From Tubiluchus corallicola (Eukaryota > Priapulida > Priapulimorpha > Priapulimorphida > Tubiluchidae): a stretch of 64,000 nt of DNA. Below the pieces are notes generated by a model. It was not told the origin of the DNA. It saw nothing but the letters and a program-made list of their open reading frames with translations, and ran no database searches. Position 1 is the first letter of the stretch, and each line of letters starts with the position of its first letter. Positions 52,476-63,996 of this stretch are shown in pieces. The stretch lies in the NCBI GenBank assembly GCA_030141605.1, contig JAQGDQ010000769.1:34823-98822 (forward strand), read 5' to 3'. Both the position numbers and the translations under genes were made by a program.

Positions 52476-53049
52476 ATATGTACTTTTCTTCCCCTGATTT
52501 TCGCAACTTTTCTTCTACTGATTAACGTTTTCGTAAGTGACGTCATGTAATGGCGCCATCTGAACAGTGTCGCGGGAAGTTTAAAATGGAAAAAATGAAA
52601 AATCCTTTTAAAGCGAGTTTGATATAAAATTGCTATAAAGTGATATAATTTCTGAAGGCGATTTTTCCGAAACCCTCTTTAGGTTTCCCTCTTTTTGTCC
52701 TTTAAAGAATGTTGCAATAAGTTAACTTCAAGCTATATAAATGTAGTGACAAGCCAGTCAAAGGGTGGCTACATCACATGGGGGCATATAATTTCATTAG
52801 CCTAGGTAACCCGTCCCTGACAGAAACCTATAAGGCTCTGCAGCAAACCTATCGAAACAGGACCACTTTTCTGCATTTCGAAAAAAGCTTAGTTGCATGT
52901 AAACGGAGAACAGCATATTCAAAAAGTCTGATTTTTCCACCTGCAAGTAGAATACAAACACTATGGGCCTGTGTTAGAAGACTGAGTCACGAATCTATTT
53001 CTTCCTGCTTCTAGCTAGTCTACCTGACTATGTCACTAGTTAAATTGCT
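52476..53049. other. no feature recognised
   Basis: A 78-codon frame at 52778 has no motif or splice support. It contains GTAATGGCGCCATCTGAACA, a short motif also hinted at 4318 and 23960. Confidence 0.3.
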
Positions 53050-53390
53050 ATGTTGCACCAGAAGAGTTTAAAGCAAAACCGGGCTCAATCTTAACCTGTG
53101 ACCAAACAATCTACTTTTTAAAATATGGAAAGGAAACATTATTTCCGGAATGCCTTAGTGAAATAATTATTACGGCACAAACGGAATTTTGAGTTCAAGC
53201 CAATAGTTCTTCGCTGCTACTTACATTTCATCATTTGTTAGTTAGACGGGCACCGGCGCCATATCGGAAATACCTTGCAAAAACAGGTGCTGTGCCTCTC
53301 AGTTCAAATGTGTTAGTTTCTGATGTACTGCACACGTTCGACAGCTCATGCGTGACCACAGCAGTAAATTTGAAATTTGAATTATCTTAA
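53050..53390 (+). repeat. dispersed repeat C, copy 3
   Basis: Diverged direct match to 38050-38420: AAAGCAAAACC(G)GG, TTTTTAAAATATGGAAAGGA, AAAACAGGTGCTGT, and CTGCACACGTTCGACAGCTC. Confidence 0.7.
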
Positions 53391-54011
53391 AACTACATGG
53401 GGAGTTTTATTACAACATACTGAATCTCTTACAGTAGTACCATACTTCTACATTCGCTTTTGCAAACATATGCAACACGGTCATGGAATATTTTTGCTGT
53501 TGAAAATTATGTTATTTGACGATGTCATCAATATTATTGCTCCCCTGCTTTTAATTAAGATTTTAGTCTAATATTTAATTATCAGCAACGCTTGTCCAGT
53601 ATTACTGGTATTAAAATATAACGTTTTAGAGTTCTTGAACATGGGCCAGTGTATGGAAAGCCACCCTGACTTCTTTTAAATTAAAGCTAACAAATGACTA
53701 TCCCACATAGGATTAATAGAACAAGGTGATTTGACCGTAGCACATGCCATTATGGACGAGTAGGTTAAAGTTTCGCAGGCCAAACTTAGCTGTTGGCAAC
53801 TTGTAGGTTACTGGTCATCCTTAATGCGTGAGAAATAGATCTACTATGTCACCTAACTTAAACTCCTCTCTGAACAGCAATATTAAATATATATTATTGA
53901 AGTAATAAGATTAACAATAAAGCAAATACACTTACAGGTCTTTATAAAGGTAACTCTATTTATTGCAATTCTTTTGAAAATTTACACAATCCTAATTACA
54001 CTTCTTTGCAG

Positions 54012-54475
54012 GTGTCAGAAGGATCGATGAGTTCTTTTTCTTGGTGTCTGGAGACATTGTGCAAGAAATTATCTACACATTAAAACCTGAAAATCTACAA
54101 TGTTCTACACATGGTGGCATATCAGCTGCACTGTGGCTGCACAAATTGGATAATGTTACTTATTTAGCAGACAGGAGAGTGCACTTGGGATTCAGCAAAC
54201 ATTTGAAAAATCCCAGCGCTACAACTTGTGACGAAGTTATAGTTATGCATCACTCCTATCCAAAACTAGCAAAGAAATTGTGGGGCGTGGTAAATGCATC
54301 TCGTCAACTTCCAGAGAAAAATGTTGACTTTTCTCACAAGTGTTCAGGTAGAGAAAATAATTTTAAAGGACACAAGTTTAAGAACTGTCTTGGTGACTCC
54401 TTTACAAAAACAGAATTTTATGAAGGCAACGAAAAACGAGTTCTTTCGATTCATCAAGATAAATTGTTCACCTAA
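54012..54475 (+). CDS. probable GT31 3' exon (B3GALT6-like C-terminus)
   Basis: An open frame preceded by a good acceptor (CTTCTTTGCAG, ending 54011); upstream of it there is no in-frame ATG. It encodes 153 residues after the split codon. FFFLVSGDIVQEI corresponds to the GGGYVLSxDLV block of B3GALT6-type enzymes. ISAALWLHKL and an H-D/D-R-R-V-H-L region follow, then VIVMHHSYPKLAKKLW, equivalent to the conserved THKQ region. Joining to 46215 gives GGT (Gly 212) and a 365-residue protein, normal for the family. Two oddities: the usual acidic EDV before the W-L block is HGGI here, and the join is about 17 residues shorter than B3GALT6, so a small middle exon may be missed. It could instead belong to a separate, partly lost GT31 gene. 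Confidence 0.5.
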
Positions 54476-55869
54476 TCTTGTATTTATGAAGGAAAAACAA
54501 TTTTGATAAAATGTGAGATCTCATAGTGAAAGTTGAACGTCATTGTTGCAACTTTGTGAATGATAATAATGTTATTCTTTGGCATTACATTGTTGGTGTT
54601 TAAATTAACCCATTTATTTACAACAACCAGACAATCCACATGTTGACATCTACCATTTCCTAATTCTAACTGTGGTGTGGTACTTGTTGTATCCCTTTTG
54701 ATCCATCCTATCTCTGCCATGCTCCCATTCCATGATCCCATTCACGAATAGCTGATTGCTAATAATTCCATAAGCAGCTGACCATCTGTCTCCTTATTTT
54801 AGTCGTTTAAATCCAATTCTGTTAGATGCTAAAATGACATGCTATTATCGCGTGTTTTCCTGTTTGTAGTTAAAAATGACTTAGACTTGCAAATGGAAGT
54901 TCCTATTGTTTTTGCTCTTATTTGCTCATTTGTTCATATCTTCAAGACTCTTCAAAAGAGTCAGTGAAATGAACAGGTTATCAAAATATAATTTGTAATA
55001 AAGTTGCGGAGTTCAAGAAATAAATCCACAACTGTTAAACCGCCCATACCAAGATGAGCATCATATTATGTCTGAGCAGCTGACTGATAAGATTCGCAGG
55101 TATCAAATATTCTAAAGTCTTGGAACCGAATCTTGTTGGTTTGCCATGCAGTAAACTGTTTAGCAGAATTTCACCATAACTAGATTGATGCTTTCGTTGA
55201 CCTTAATTGCTTGCTCCACTGGCCAGTGCATTAAGAATTGTCTATTCAACATAGCGAAGTGCATTATAGCTACAGACATTCTGCTTACAGCATCTAATGT
55301 CAAATTATGTGAACGTACCATTGAATATGTTCAATCAATATGCATTGTTGTAAGTAGATTGTAACCAGAAATTAATAAAATAACCAGTTCAAGTTTTACT
55401 TTGTCTCGCTTTGGGTTATAGTTACTGTTAATTTGACAGACCTGGTATTTAGTGAAGCACAGAAGGATATTCTGGCATTGGGGCTCAAATTTGTGTTTGG
55501 ACTTTTGTGCTTCCCTGTTTTGGAGTTTTTTCGAATATTAGACATGGCATTTTTATTTTTTATTTCTATTTATTCATTAACATTTATACATATATTAAAA
55601 GTAAGAAACAGCAGGTGTAAGAGGACTTGCGCTGATTGTTTCTTGTATAAACTGCCGTAAATAAAAACTTCAGACAAATTCAATATGTAGTTTACATTGA
55701 CTTTTAACGTTTAAAATGCGGTTTCTCTCTGACAAATATTTTACACATCCATCTTTGCCAAACATCAGTTATTAAATGCTCACATGGCACTGGAGAAAAA
55801 GACATTAGAAAAAAGACACAAATAGGAAAGTAGTGGCATTTGATGGCATATGTTATTTTCATGCAGTTT
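54476..55869. other. 3' flank of GT31 exon, nothing else recognised
   Basis: AATAAA occurs near 54997 and 55019, about 520-545 bp after the stop, as possible poly(A) sites. No further gene is supported. Confidence 0.35.
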
Positions 55870-56530
55870 ATTTCTATAATAAAAATAGAATGCACTCAGT
55901 AGGAAGCAGATTTCTACCAATGCCGAGCAATCCTGGACTTATTCGTCTGATTGTTTTGACTAAAAAAGACAAAATTAAGATAAACAAGCAGACATAAAAA
56001 TGTACCTGTATTGGTATTATGTAGGCTATTTTGTTCATTAAGTAGAATTATAATCAATCGTTCACGTGTGTTTATCTATTTTTGTTTAACAATTAAGTTT
56101 AGGGATGGTAACTGACTGACATTTTCCAAGCGAGAATTTTTAGATGTGAAAGCTGGAACTAACTCATAGTGGTTTATCCTGGTGGAGATAATGAACAACA
56201 AGTACTAACACTCCATATGGAGACTTCCACGAAGCGCTTGACGAATATTTTACGTATGTCATGGCAGATTACACTAAGAACAATCTATATATGTATGCTG
56301 TGTTTGGTTAAGTTTTGCAAGTAAGAACGGGTGAAAAAATGCCTATTTTGGCAGCCTATACCTCCTTTTTCCACAAATTTTCGTGGGAATCTGTAAGGTG
56401 TTTTTGGGTAATAAAAAAAGAACCAAACAAACTGTGTTGAAGCATAACTTCCTTGGCAGAGGTAAAAATATAAAATAATTATCCCCTACAGTAACCTTGA
56501 CCCTAACTGTGCTGTTTTTCCTGTACCATA
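55870..56530 (+). repeat. dispersed repeat D, copy 2
   Basis: Direct match to 40620-41330, moderately diverged, leading into the same type of pyrimidine-rich array. Confidence 0.75.
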
Positions 56531-56765
56531 TTTACCGTGCTATTTTCCCCATGCCACTTTTTCCTCTGCCATTTTTTCCTACTTTTTCGTTTGTGCCATT
56601 TTATCCACAATTCCATTTGTGCGATTTTTCCTGTGCCATTTTGTCTCCTTTCCATTTGTGCAATTTCTTCCTGTACCATTTTATCTCCTTTCCATTTGTG
56701 CCATTTTTTTCCTGTGCCACTTTACTTCCTTTCCATTTGCGCTATTTCTTCCTGTGCTCTACCGA
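56500..56765 (+). repeat. 40-bp minisatellite (CCATTTGTGC / TGTGCCATTTT)
   Basis: In the better part (56580-56765) a unit of about 40 bp, starting TTTCCATTTGTGC and including CTGT(A/G)CCA(T/C)TTTA, recurs about four times. Three reading frames stay open over it because of the repeat. The same units occur at 41335-41485 and, inverted, at 40500-40620. Confidence 0.8.
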
Positions 56766-57900
56766 AATGGTGAAATGACAATAATAATCCATTGTTCTGC
56801 TGTACAAGTACTTCAACGCAGCGGACTTATTACACAGCTAGCTGAAGGTTGGACGAGGAAGACGAATGTCAAATCTACTAGCCGCTGCAGTGGCGCCTAC
56901 TACTGCATCCGTGGATGAAGCAGAAATATTATATCAACGATGTAAATTAGTAGAGCAAATAAACAGAAAAATTGTGCATTTTTGAGAAAATTATGTAATT
57001 TCTAGCACAGGTACATAGCGTTTCGTCTTAGGTGTGGAGGGAAAACAGATTTGTCCTTTGAGAGCTGCTAGAGATCAAATTCAAAATGGCTGCCATCGAC
57101 AAAGGCAAACTTTCTCAATTGTCATATTTTGCCAACTTCTGATGCAGCACTACGAGTAAAGTATCTATATTTGCCAAAATTTAATATGGAATAATTTAAA
57201 GTAAATATAGGAGCAAAATTTCAAATCACATTTGAATATTTGAGTTTGCATTTGACAGAAATCCAAGATGGCGTCTATAAGTAGGATTATCAAGCACCCA
57301 GCGTTTCGAGTGTATCGTTTTGTGAGACACTGTAATTGATATAATTTTCAGCTAAAATAAGTTTTCCATCCTTTTCAAAATAGTTTTGAAATTTACAATA
57401 ACATGTTATTATAAGGATTTAGATAAATTAACATTAGAGTTTATCTTTCACAGTAACATGACTGTTTGGGCTTTACGGTGACAAACAAAGTCATCATTTT
57501 GCTCAGAATAACTGTTTATTGTTTGTGTACCATTTTCACGTCACATGCACCTTTACTTCATCATATCTGACACTGTGACGCCATTACCCAAAATATTACA
57601 TTTTATCTGAAACAAGATATATAAATTCCTTTAATAAACTAATTCGTTTCTATCAAAAGATCGATTACGATTACGTGAAATTAATGAGAGACTTACAGTA
57701 AATAAAATAAATAACTAAATAAAATTTACATACATCGTTGGCATTAAATCGTGAGTTCACAGAAACACGTCATCACTTGAACACATTGAAACTTAAATAA
57801 ACGGAAATTGACTAGGATGCAAAAATTGAGGCCAGATGTTGCCACTTGTAACTGTAAAACGCTATATTAAATTTAACAAACAAAAATCCTTGACACCGTC
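56766..57900. other. intergenic, nothing recognised
   Basis: Contains AAAATGGCTGCCATC and CCAAGATGGCGTC (57085 and 57267), which resemble YY1-type sites by chance or design. No gene is seen. Confidence 0.35.
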
Positions 57901-57903
57901 TAC

Positions 57904-58736
57904 TTAAAGGTATGTTAGACATTTACTATTTACTACAAAGAGTTTAACAGAGCAAACATCTTTATGAACTGTCAATCTAATTTTTACAGTGCTTCTCAAC
58001 CAAGTACTTTCAAGTGTGCTTTCAACCAAGCATAATCTGTGAATGGGGCGCTGCAGCTGCCCATCCTTTGTTTTTAGTGTTACGCTTCTCACTAGGCCGT
58101 CTCTTCCAACATGTTTTTCCGTTATTCGAGCAAGAAGCCAACAACTTCTGGGGGTTTCATCCATTATCAGTACAACGTCGCCTATTTCGACATCCTTCTT
58201 CTAGCGATTCGATTTTGAGCGGATCTGGAGAAGCGGCAAGTACTCTGTCTGCCAACGTCGCCAAAAGACATCAGCAGAGACAGGCACAGATGCCAAGACC
58301 TCACGTCTGTTGCTCATCCACTTAGTTATGTGGAATCCACCAAGAGACAATAAGGCAGTCAGTTGAGAAACTAGCTGTATGGCTTCATTCACGGTGTTTA
58401 GCGATTTTAAAAGGTCGTCCACATAGAAGTTTCGTAAAACGGTAACGACGGGTAATTTGCGGGAAACAGATCTGCATTGTCTTTTGCAGTCCTTTGCAAA
58501 GCAAATGATGCAACCCTCGGGGACCACACCCCGCCAAACAAGTGTACACACATTCTAAAAGTACGTGGTTGACTGTTAAGATTACCATCTTTCCACCAAA
58601 GGAAACGCAACATATCTCTGTGTTTTGGAGACACGATCACCTGGTGGAGCATCTCCCGGATATCCACCATTACTGCAATAGGATTCTCTCTAAACCGAAG
58701 CAAAACTCCAATGCACGTGTTTGTAAGATCTGGCAT
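57904..58736 (-). mobile_element. BEL/Pao LTR-retrotransposon relic, RT joined to terminal domain
   Basis: The minus strand encodes Pao-type reverse transcriptase: VLLRFRENPIAVMVDIREM (near 58700), MLRFLWWKDG, VHLFGGVWSP (frame change near 58560), RNFYVDDLLKSL with the YVDD active-site box, then GGFHITKWMSNRREVL. Directly after this comes FWRRWQTEYLPLLQ, and then MDETPRSCWLLARITEKHVG and GLVRSVTLKTKDGQLQRPIH, which belong to the DUF5641 domain at the far end of the polyprotein. RNase H and integrase are missing between them. No LTRs, gag or protease were seen. Frameshifts are present, so it is a dead fragment. Confidence 0.85.
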
Positions 58737-59190
58737 GTTGTTTTAACGAAGTATTTTACGATGTAAAACTTTTTCACAAATTATCTTGTAAATGTGGACA
58801 GATTACGCTAAACGTTTTCCACACTGGAAGCGTAATAATGATGGGGGATTTCTCCCACGCATTTGATAAATATAATGATTTCGCATACGAGAAGATGATG
58901 TTCGCTTGCCTGCTTAATGATTGCCATATGTAGCTGAAGAATAAACTGTTTTGTATCGCATAAACGAATATATAATTGTATAATGAAATTTGTAGAATTT
59001 TTAATAATTATTTTGTATTACATAAGTGAATGGAGAAATGTATAATCAAACGTGTAGAATTTTAATAATCAAAGAAACATGTAATCAGTTGTAGAAACAA
59101 TCACTTGTAGAAATCATTTGTACATAAACGATAAATATTTATGAAAATTTGATTTTTGATGCTTGGAGAAGTATTTCAATCACTTTCACC
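58737..59190. other. intergenic, nothing recognised
   Basis: AT-rich flank of the retrotransposon relic. No LTR could be recognised. Confidence 0.35.
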
Positions 59191-59612
59191 TTAAATGCGA
59201 AATTTTCTCTGCAAATCTTAATTAAATAACACATGTTGATGAATAAACAACACACTCTAACGTGCACGTATTACACAATAATAAAAGCAAGTACATAAGA
59301 TCATGACTCATCCTTAGAGCAACTGTACATGTGCAAACCTACAACAAGTTAGTCCAACCGCGCATGTGCAAACGTACACGTCATTTCAGACACTCTCTCT
59401 CTAAAGCAAAATTTTCACTGCAAAGCTTAATTAAATAGCACATGTTGATGATAAATTGATGTGCTCTAACGTGTATGACTTCACATATTACGCAATTGTA
59501 AAAACAATTGCTTAAGATCATTATACATTCTTAGAGCAACCATGCATGCACAAACCACAATCTCATTTCACAACAAGATAGACCAACCGCGCATGCGCAC
59601 ACCTACATTTAA
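59191..59612 (+). repeat. tandem duplication, two ~211-bp units
   Basis: Unit 1 starts at 59191 and unit 2 at 59402. Shared are AAATTTTC(T/A)CTGCAAA, CTTAATTAAATA(A/G)CACATG, CTCTAACGTG, TTAGAGCAAC and CCAACCGCGCATG(T/C)GCA. Moderate divergence means it is not recent. Confidence 0.8.
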
Positions 59613-60089
59613 TACATGTAAAGTAATACGTGTCGCTGTGGCCTGAGTGGTGCCTGATTGGTTGATGTCTATATTATCACTTAGCTAGATCATTACAGAG
59701 AAATAGACCAAGTGTTTATTACATTTTACAAAGGATGTAGCTTTGTCACATAAATGCACAGAGCTTGAGTCATTTTACAGGTGATTATAGAAATCATAAC
59801 TGTTTGTTAAATACAATATTTATGATTACTGACAGCAAAATGTTAGTAGGGTAGCTCTGCTACAAATACCTTAAACATTCTCTAGAACAAACAGTGCAGA
59901 TACTTGTCCCCTACGAGATCTGACTTTTCAACTGCTATATAAATATCAATGACTATAAAATTACTCTAATGAAATAACACACCTTGAAGTAAATCCTTAA
60001 CAGTTGGCAAATAAAAAAATCAAAGGACTTGATAGCATGAATGATGGAAAAATTTAAATTTTTTTAGCAACACAAAGTTTTTACTTTGT
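59613..60089. other. 3' flank of third GT11 gene
   Basis: TTTATT near 59714 (AATAAA on the minus strand) is a distant candidate poly(A) signal. Nothing else is seen. Confidence 0.35.
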
Positions 60090-61190
60090 TTAATTTAGTC
60101 CTATCCATTTAGGTGGCCAATAATCACTAGCAATGAACAAGTGTGTTTTGTCTCTGTACCTATCAGGAAGCATATCACGAAAATATACTACAGTTCCATT
60201 TGATAAATATCCACACCAGAAACTGAATGTTCCTACTGTTATGATCACGTGATTGCATAGTTGACTTACTATGCACATGTCAACAGCAGGCTCACTGTTG
60301 TTAGGCATGAAAACGACAACTGATCCATTAATGTTTTCTTTGTTCCAGGTTGTATCCTTGCCAAGAACAACAAACACTACGTTTGTAAATTTGCTTTTCA
60401 TAAATTCCATGGACCTTTTGATATATTCAGCTGAAGGGACTTTAAAAATTGTTGACAAGATATCGCCTCTTCGCACGTGAATTCCCACTAATGTTACTGT
60501 AGCAGCAAAAATACCTCTCTGCTGTAATTCATAATTTAACAACATTCTCGCTTTTGTGATGGTTTTACTGTTAAAACTAAATTGACTTTTAATTTCGTCT
60601 TTCAAGTCTTTAAAATATTTATATGAGTGGAGATACCCTTTCAAACTTATGTTTGTTGGGTGTCCAATGTAATCTATTAAATGTTGCGAATGAGGATAAA
60701 ACTTTGTGCCATATCTTAATCTAACACGCCGAAACTGTTTTCTAAAGTACAAATATTTAACTGAAGACATTGTTGGTATCTTTAGATGTGAAAAGACATT
60801 GTACAAGGAAAAATCTTCTGGCAATACTGGTGTAAAGCGATTTGCACGTGCTATTCCGTACAAGGAAGCATAGCTAAACATGTTATTTCCAAGTCTTCCT
60901 GGCAGCATTCCCATAGTTATGTAAGACACTCTGTTTTTCAGTGAGTGTAGAGTAACTCTTGCATTCTGACGTCTTGAGTACAAACGGTTTTCTTGCTCTT
61001 CAGTTTTCATAATGAAATGATATTTAGTACCGAGGCTTCTAGGCCTAGGTCTTTCTATGTCTACCATGCGTAACTTTTGTTTCACGACAACCCAAACGTA
61101 AACAAAACCACAAAAAGTCATCAGTAAGAAAAATGTGAACACAGCCTGTTGTCTATTGGTATGTTTTCTTATGGTGTCATGATGTTCCAT
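60090..61190 (-). CDS. GT11 alpha-1,2-fucosyltransferase-like (copy 3)
   Basis: Single-exon, 366-residue GT11 enzyme with the ATG at 61190. The signal anchor is strong, at about 17-36 (VFTFFLLMTFCGFVYVWVVV), after a short basic tail. The catalytic domain begins ITMGMLPGRLGNNMFSYASL (91-110). The GDP-fucose motif GIHVRRGD is at 236-243, and TVGTFSFWCGYLSNG at 318-332. All hallmark motifs are intact. It is most like the gene at 5788-6915, sharing long blocks, and less like that at 22648-23682. The pair lies 53 kb apart on opposite strands. A T-rich TTTTTAG just upstream of the ATG on the minus strand could mark a 5'-UTR acceptor. Acceptor sugar is unknown. Confidence 0.93.
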   Translation of the reverse strand: MEHHDTIRKHTNRQQAVFTFFLLMTFCGFVYVWVVVKQKLRMVDIERPRPRSLGTKYHFIMKTEEQENRLYSRRQNARVTLHSLKNRVSYITMGMLPGRLGNNMFSYASLYGIARANRFTPVLPEDFSLYNVFSHLKIPTMSSVKYLYFRKQFRRVRLRYGTKFYPHSQHLIDYIGHPTNISLKGYLHSYKYFKDLKDEIKSQFSFNSKTITKARMLLNYELQQRGIFAATVTLVGIHVRRGDILSTIFKVPSAEYIKRSMEFMKSKFTNVVFVVLGKDTTWNKENINGSVVVFMPNNSEPAVDMCIVSQLCNHVIITVGTFSFWCGYLSNGTVVYFRDMLPDRYRDKTHLFIASDYWPPKWIGLN

Positions 61191-61899
61191 GATTAAACTT
61201 ACAACTAAAAATACACCTAGGCTCTGGCTGTTTTATGTGAGACAGATGATACAGTTTTATCAGCGTTTTTCCGCTAAGTGAAACTGAAGGCTACAGCACA
61301 AAGGTCTATAGAAATCAGTTTATTCCAATTTTAACCAAGACTACAATACCAACTACAATCTCTGAATCACAATAGGCATCAACATCCACACACACGTGTG
61401 CTCACGCACACACGCATGCACGTAGGCACAAAACTTTTGAGTGCTTCAAACAACCAATTGTTTGGATATAATAAGAGATCATCTACTAACTTTTGCAACA
61501 ATCAAATCCTCCTATAAATAATTCTGCAGCAAAAATTAATGTTAAGTACCCTAAGATGTTCGATGCTTTCTTCGATGGACACTTTTTTTACGTGAGCAGC
61601 ATACCTGTTACTCGAAAAATTAAACATGACAGAAGACTTATTTTGCGTGTCAGTAGGAAATCAGTATCGGTGCATGTGTGTGGATTTTTCTAAAAACTCG
61701 GAGCCAGTAGTTGGAGACTTGGCAGAAATTAATCGTTTTTATGAAAGGTAAAATCATTTACACCAGCCGAATGTCATTAACGAACTTGATATAATTGACA
61801 ACTGAATCACTCTAATAAATATAAAACATAATATAAAATCTCATTACCATTATAAGTGCACACAAGCATGAAGATGATCAAAGCAGCAACTGACCATGC
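61191..61899. other. upstream region of third GT11 gene
   Basis: Probable promoter side, containing a CACACACGTG-rich patch near 61385-61430. A 66-codon frame at 61493 has no motif. Confidence 0.35.
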
Positions 61900-63050
61900 C
61901 GTGAAACAAATTAAGATTGGTCTGATTTTAAGACATAATTTTAAACTCTTGCTGAGACTTGGTTAATTAAACACTTGATTCTAAATCATTTGAATTACCA
62001 AACTAGGCCCAAGTGTAGTTAAGAAAAGTAGAAGTAGAAAAAGAAAAGGTGGCATTGCGTTTGTATGTGCCAAATAATTTCCAAATTCACTTAATCAACG
62101 TCCATACCCATCATATTGCGTGGCGGATTTCAAAATTCAGTGGCTGAACTAATAAAACATTGAGTTTATGAGTTAATTGTTCTTCGTGGCTCATTTCAAG
62201 AATCCGGTGGCTATATGTAAAGCTGAAATAAAAGCAAAGACAGCATTACACTTAACATAACCATTATGACAAATGAGCCCAAGATACATAATGAAATTTA
62301 TTAAGCTCTGTAAACACTACTTTGGTTATTTTACCTCTGTCCCAGAAATAATTAGTTCATAACAAGGACTTTTCACAATCAAAACCTAATTAATAATCAA
62401 ATCTGACTAACAAACTTAATTTTTTTTTCAACAAAACTACATTACGACATTTCACGAATGGTTTCGCAGTAGCTTATAAAGATCGTCATGTATATTAATC
62501 ATGTGCAATTGCCGTCACATGGTTTGAAATAAATTGCTCTGTTATTGGCGTAACATACAAAAGATCTAACAAATGATAATCCTTTTTTAAATGTACTTCC
62601 TCGTTCAGTTAGAACACATATCGAACGAAAGCAACAAAATAACTATGATGGCGGACTTCAACATTGACCTGAGTAAGCCAAACAATCCAGCTTACAAAGT
62701 GTATTCTAAATTCCTAAATAGATATAATTTTGAAATTGTTAATGACAAAAATCAATCAAAAAGAATTTTAAAAACCACAACAACCACAACTGGCCTTATT
62801 ATAACACAGGAGAACTCACATATGTCATTTGATAAAGTTCAATGTAATCAGTGCAGTATCAAGAATCTGCCAACAGTAAATTTTTTAATAATTGCACTTG
62901 CAAAACGGTTAGGCCATTAGGGATTACAGTTGTCTCAATGAAAGTGATTTTCTTCAAACTTTTAGAAATAGTACTCGGAACAAAATATATAGACACCACA
63001 TCAGTTGACAAACAAACGCATGTCCTAACTAATACAGTATAGTTTCATTT
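61900..63050 (+). mobile_element. LINE endonuclease relic
   Basis: Broken frames give LAETWLIKHLIL, then KSRSRKRKGGIAFVCAK, then ITMMADFNIDLSKP (62636-62680). These are the ETWL, GG and GDFN landmarks of an APE-type LINE endonuclease (GDFN appears as ADFN here). Stops and frame changes throughout; no RT part remains. Confidence 0.65.
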
Positions 63051-63468
63051 GCTTAAAAAACAATAAAAATCGATAACCAAAACCAAACGTGGAACATAAA
63101 TGGAGAAATAAAGAACTCGGGACGAAAAGTGAGACAAAAAACAGACTGTATAATAAATATACGTAACATAAAATTATTGAAAATTTCAACGAAAACAAAG
63201 GATCATGTATAACTGTTATACTGCTAAGCTATAACCATAAGAATAAAGACTGTGTTTAATTTGACTGTGGTTGATAATGCAACCGCACATTCTATATTAT
63301 AGTAGACTTTGAATCATTAGAAAGAAAATAGTTGGCTCAAAACACCAAGAGATTGTAAGCTGGTCAAACGAGTATGGGTAAATGTATTACCAATAACTGG
63401 AACAAAAAAATCAACTTTACCTAACATAATAAAATTAAAACGATCTTACAGTTACATCAGGTTACATC

Positions 63469-63996
63469 TCAGTTAGTCGCATTAGAGCAGTCTGTTTCCA
63501 AATGTGTAGTGTAACGCTTCAGATCTTCCAAACTAGAAATCTCAGTTATGTCAGTCCCTCCGGTCAGTTTTATGAAAACTCGGCCATCACGGGTCCAGGT
63601 GGCGCACTTTTTCATTTTTGCCATCTCCCTTGTATGTTTATAGATGCGAGCACTCAAACTCGACAAGTGTTCGTTAATGTAAATTCTGTTGTTGTTCTTG
63701 CTCGCATCAAAGTCACCGAAATTGTGCGCTCTGCACGTCTTTAATTTAGTTTTATTACGAAGCAGCTCACGTTTCTTCCTTTTACTATTAAATCTAACGA
63801 TGATAGGAAAACACAGTTCCGGTCTGCTACTAGGTACTCGGTGAGCAGTATTAATTTCGTACAGCTCCACTTTAACACCAATATGGTTAGCTACATCTAA
63901 AACTATCTTGACTGCATCCTCGGCGTTTGTTTCTGGTATACCAATAATTTCAAGGCAGTCATTTCTCTGGTACCTCTCTAACTTGTTGATTTTTTT
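63469..63996 (-). mobile_element. LINE ORF1 fragment running to the right edge
   Basis: Minus-strand frame of 175 codons, open to within four bases of the window end, where TAG occurs next to an A-run. It reads LERYQRNDCLEIIGIPE, then INTAHRVPSSRPELCFPIIV, NRIYINEHLS and RDGRVFIKLTG, the order seen in the RNA-binding domain of LINE ORF1 proteins. It ends at a proper stop. The opposite strand from the endonuclease relic to its left shows it is a different insertion. Its intact frame suggests a younger element than the others in the window. Confidence 0.75.

Noticed and set aside
56497-56918. Overlapping Phe/Cys/Leu-rich frames, possible membrane protein
   Set aside because: All three plus-strand frames are open over a minisatellite; no start or splice support.
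57085-57280. CCAAGATGGCG-like motifs as YY1 promoter sites
   Set aside because: Only two isolated matches, no neighbouring gene start; similar motifs also occur inside the inverted repeats.
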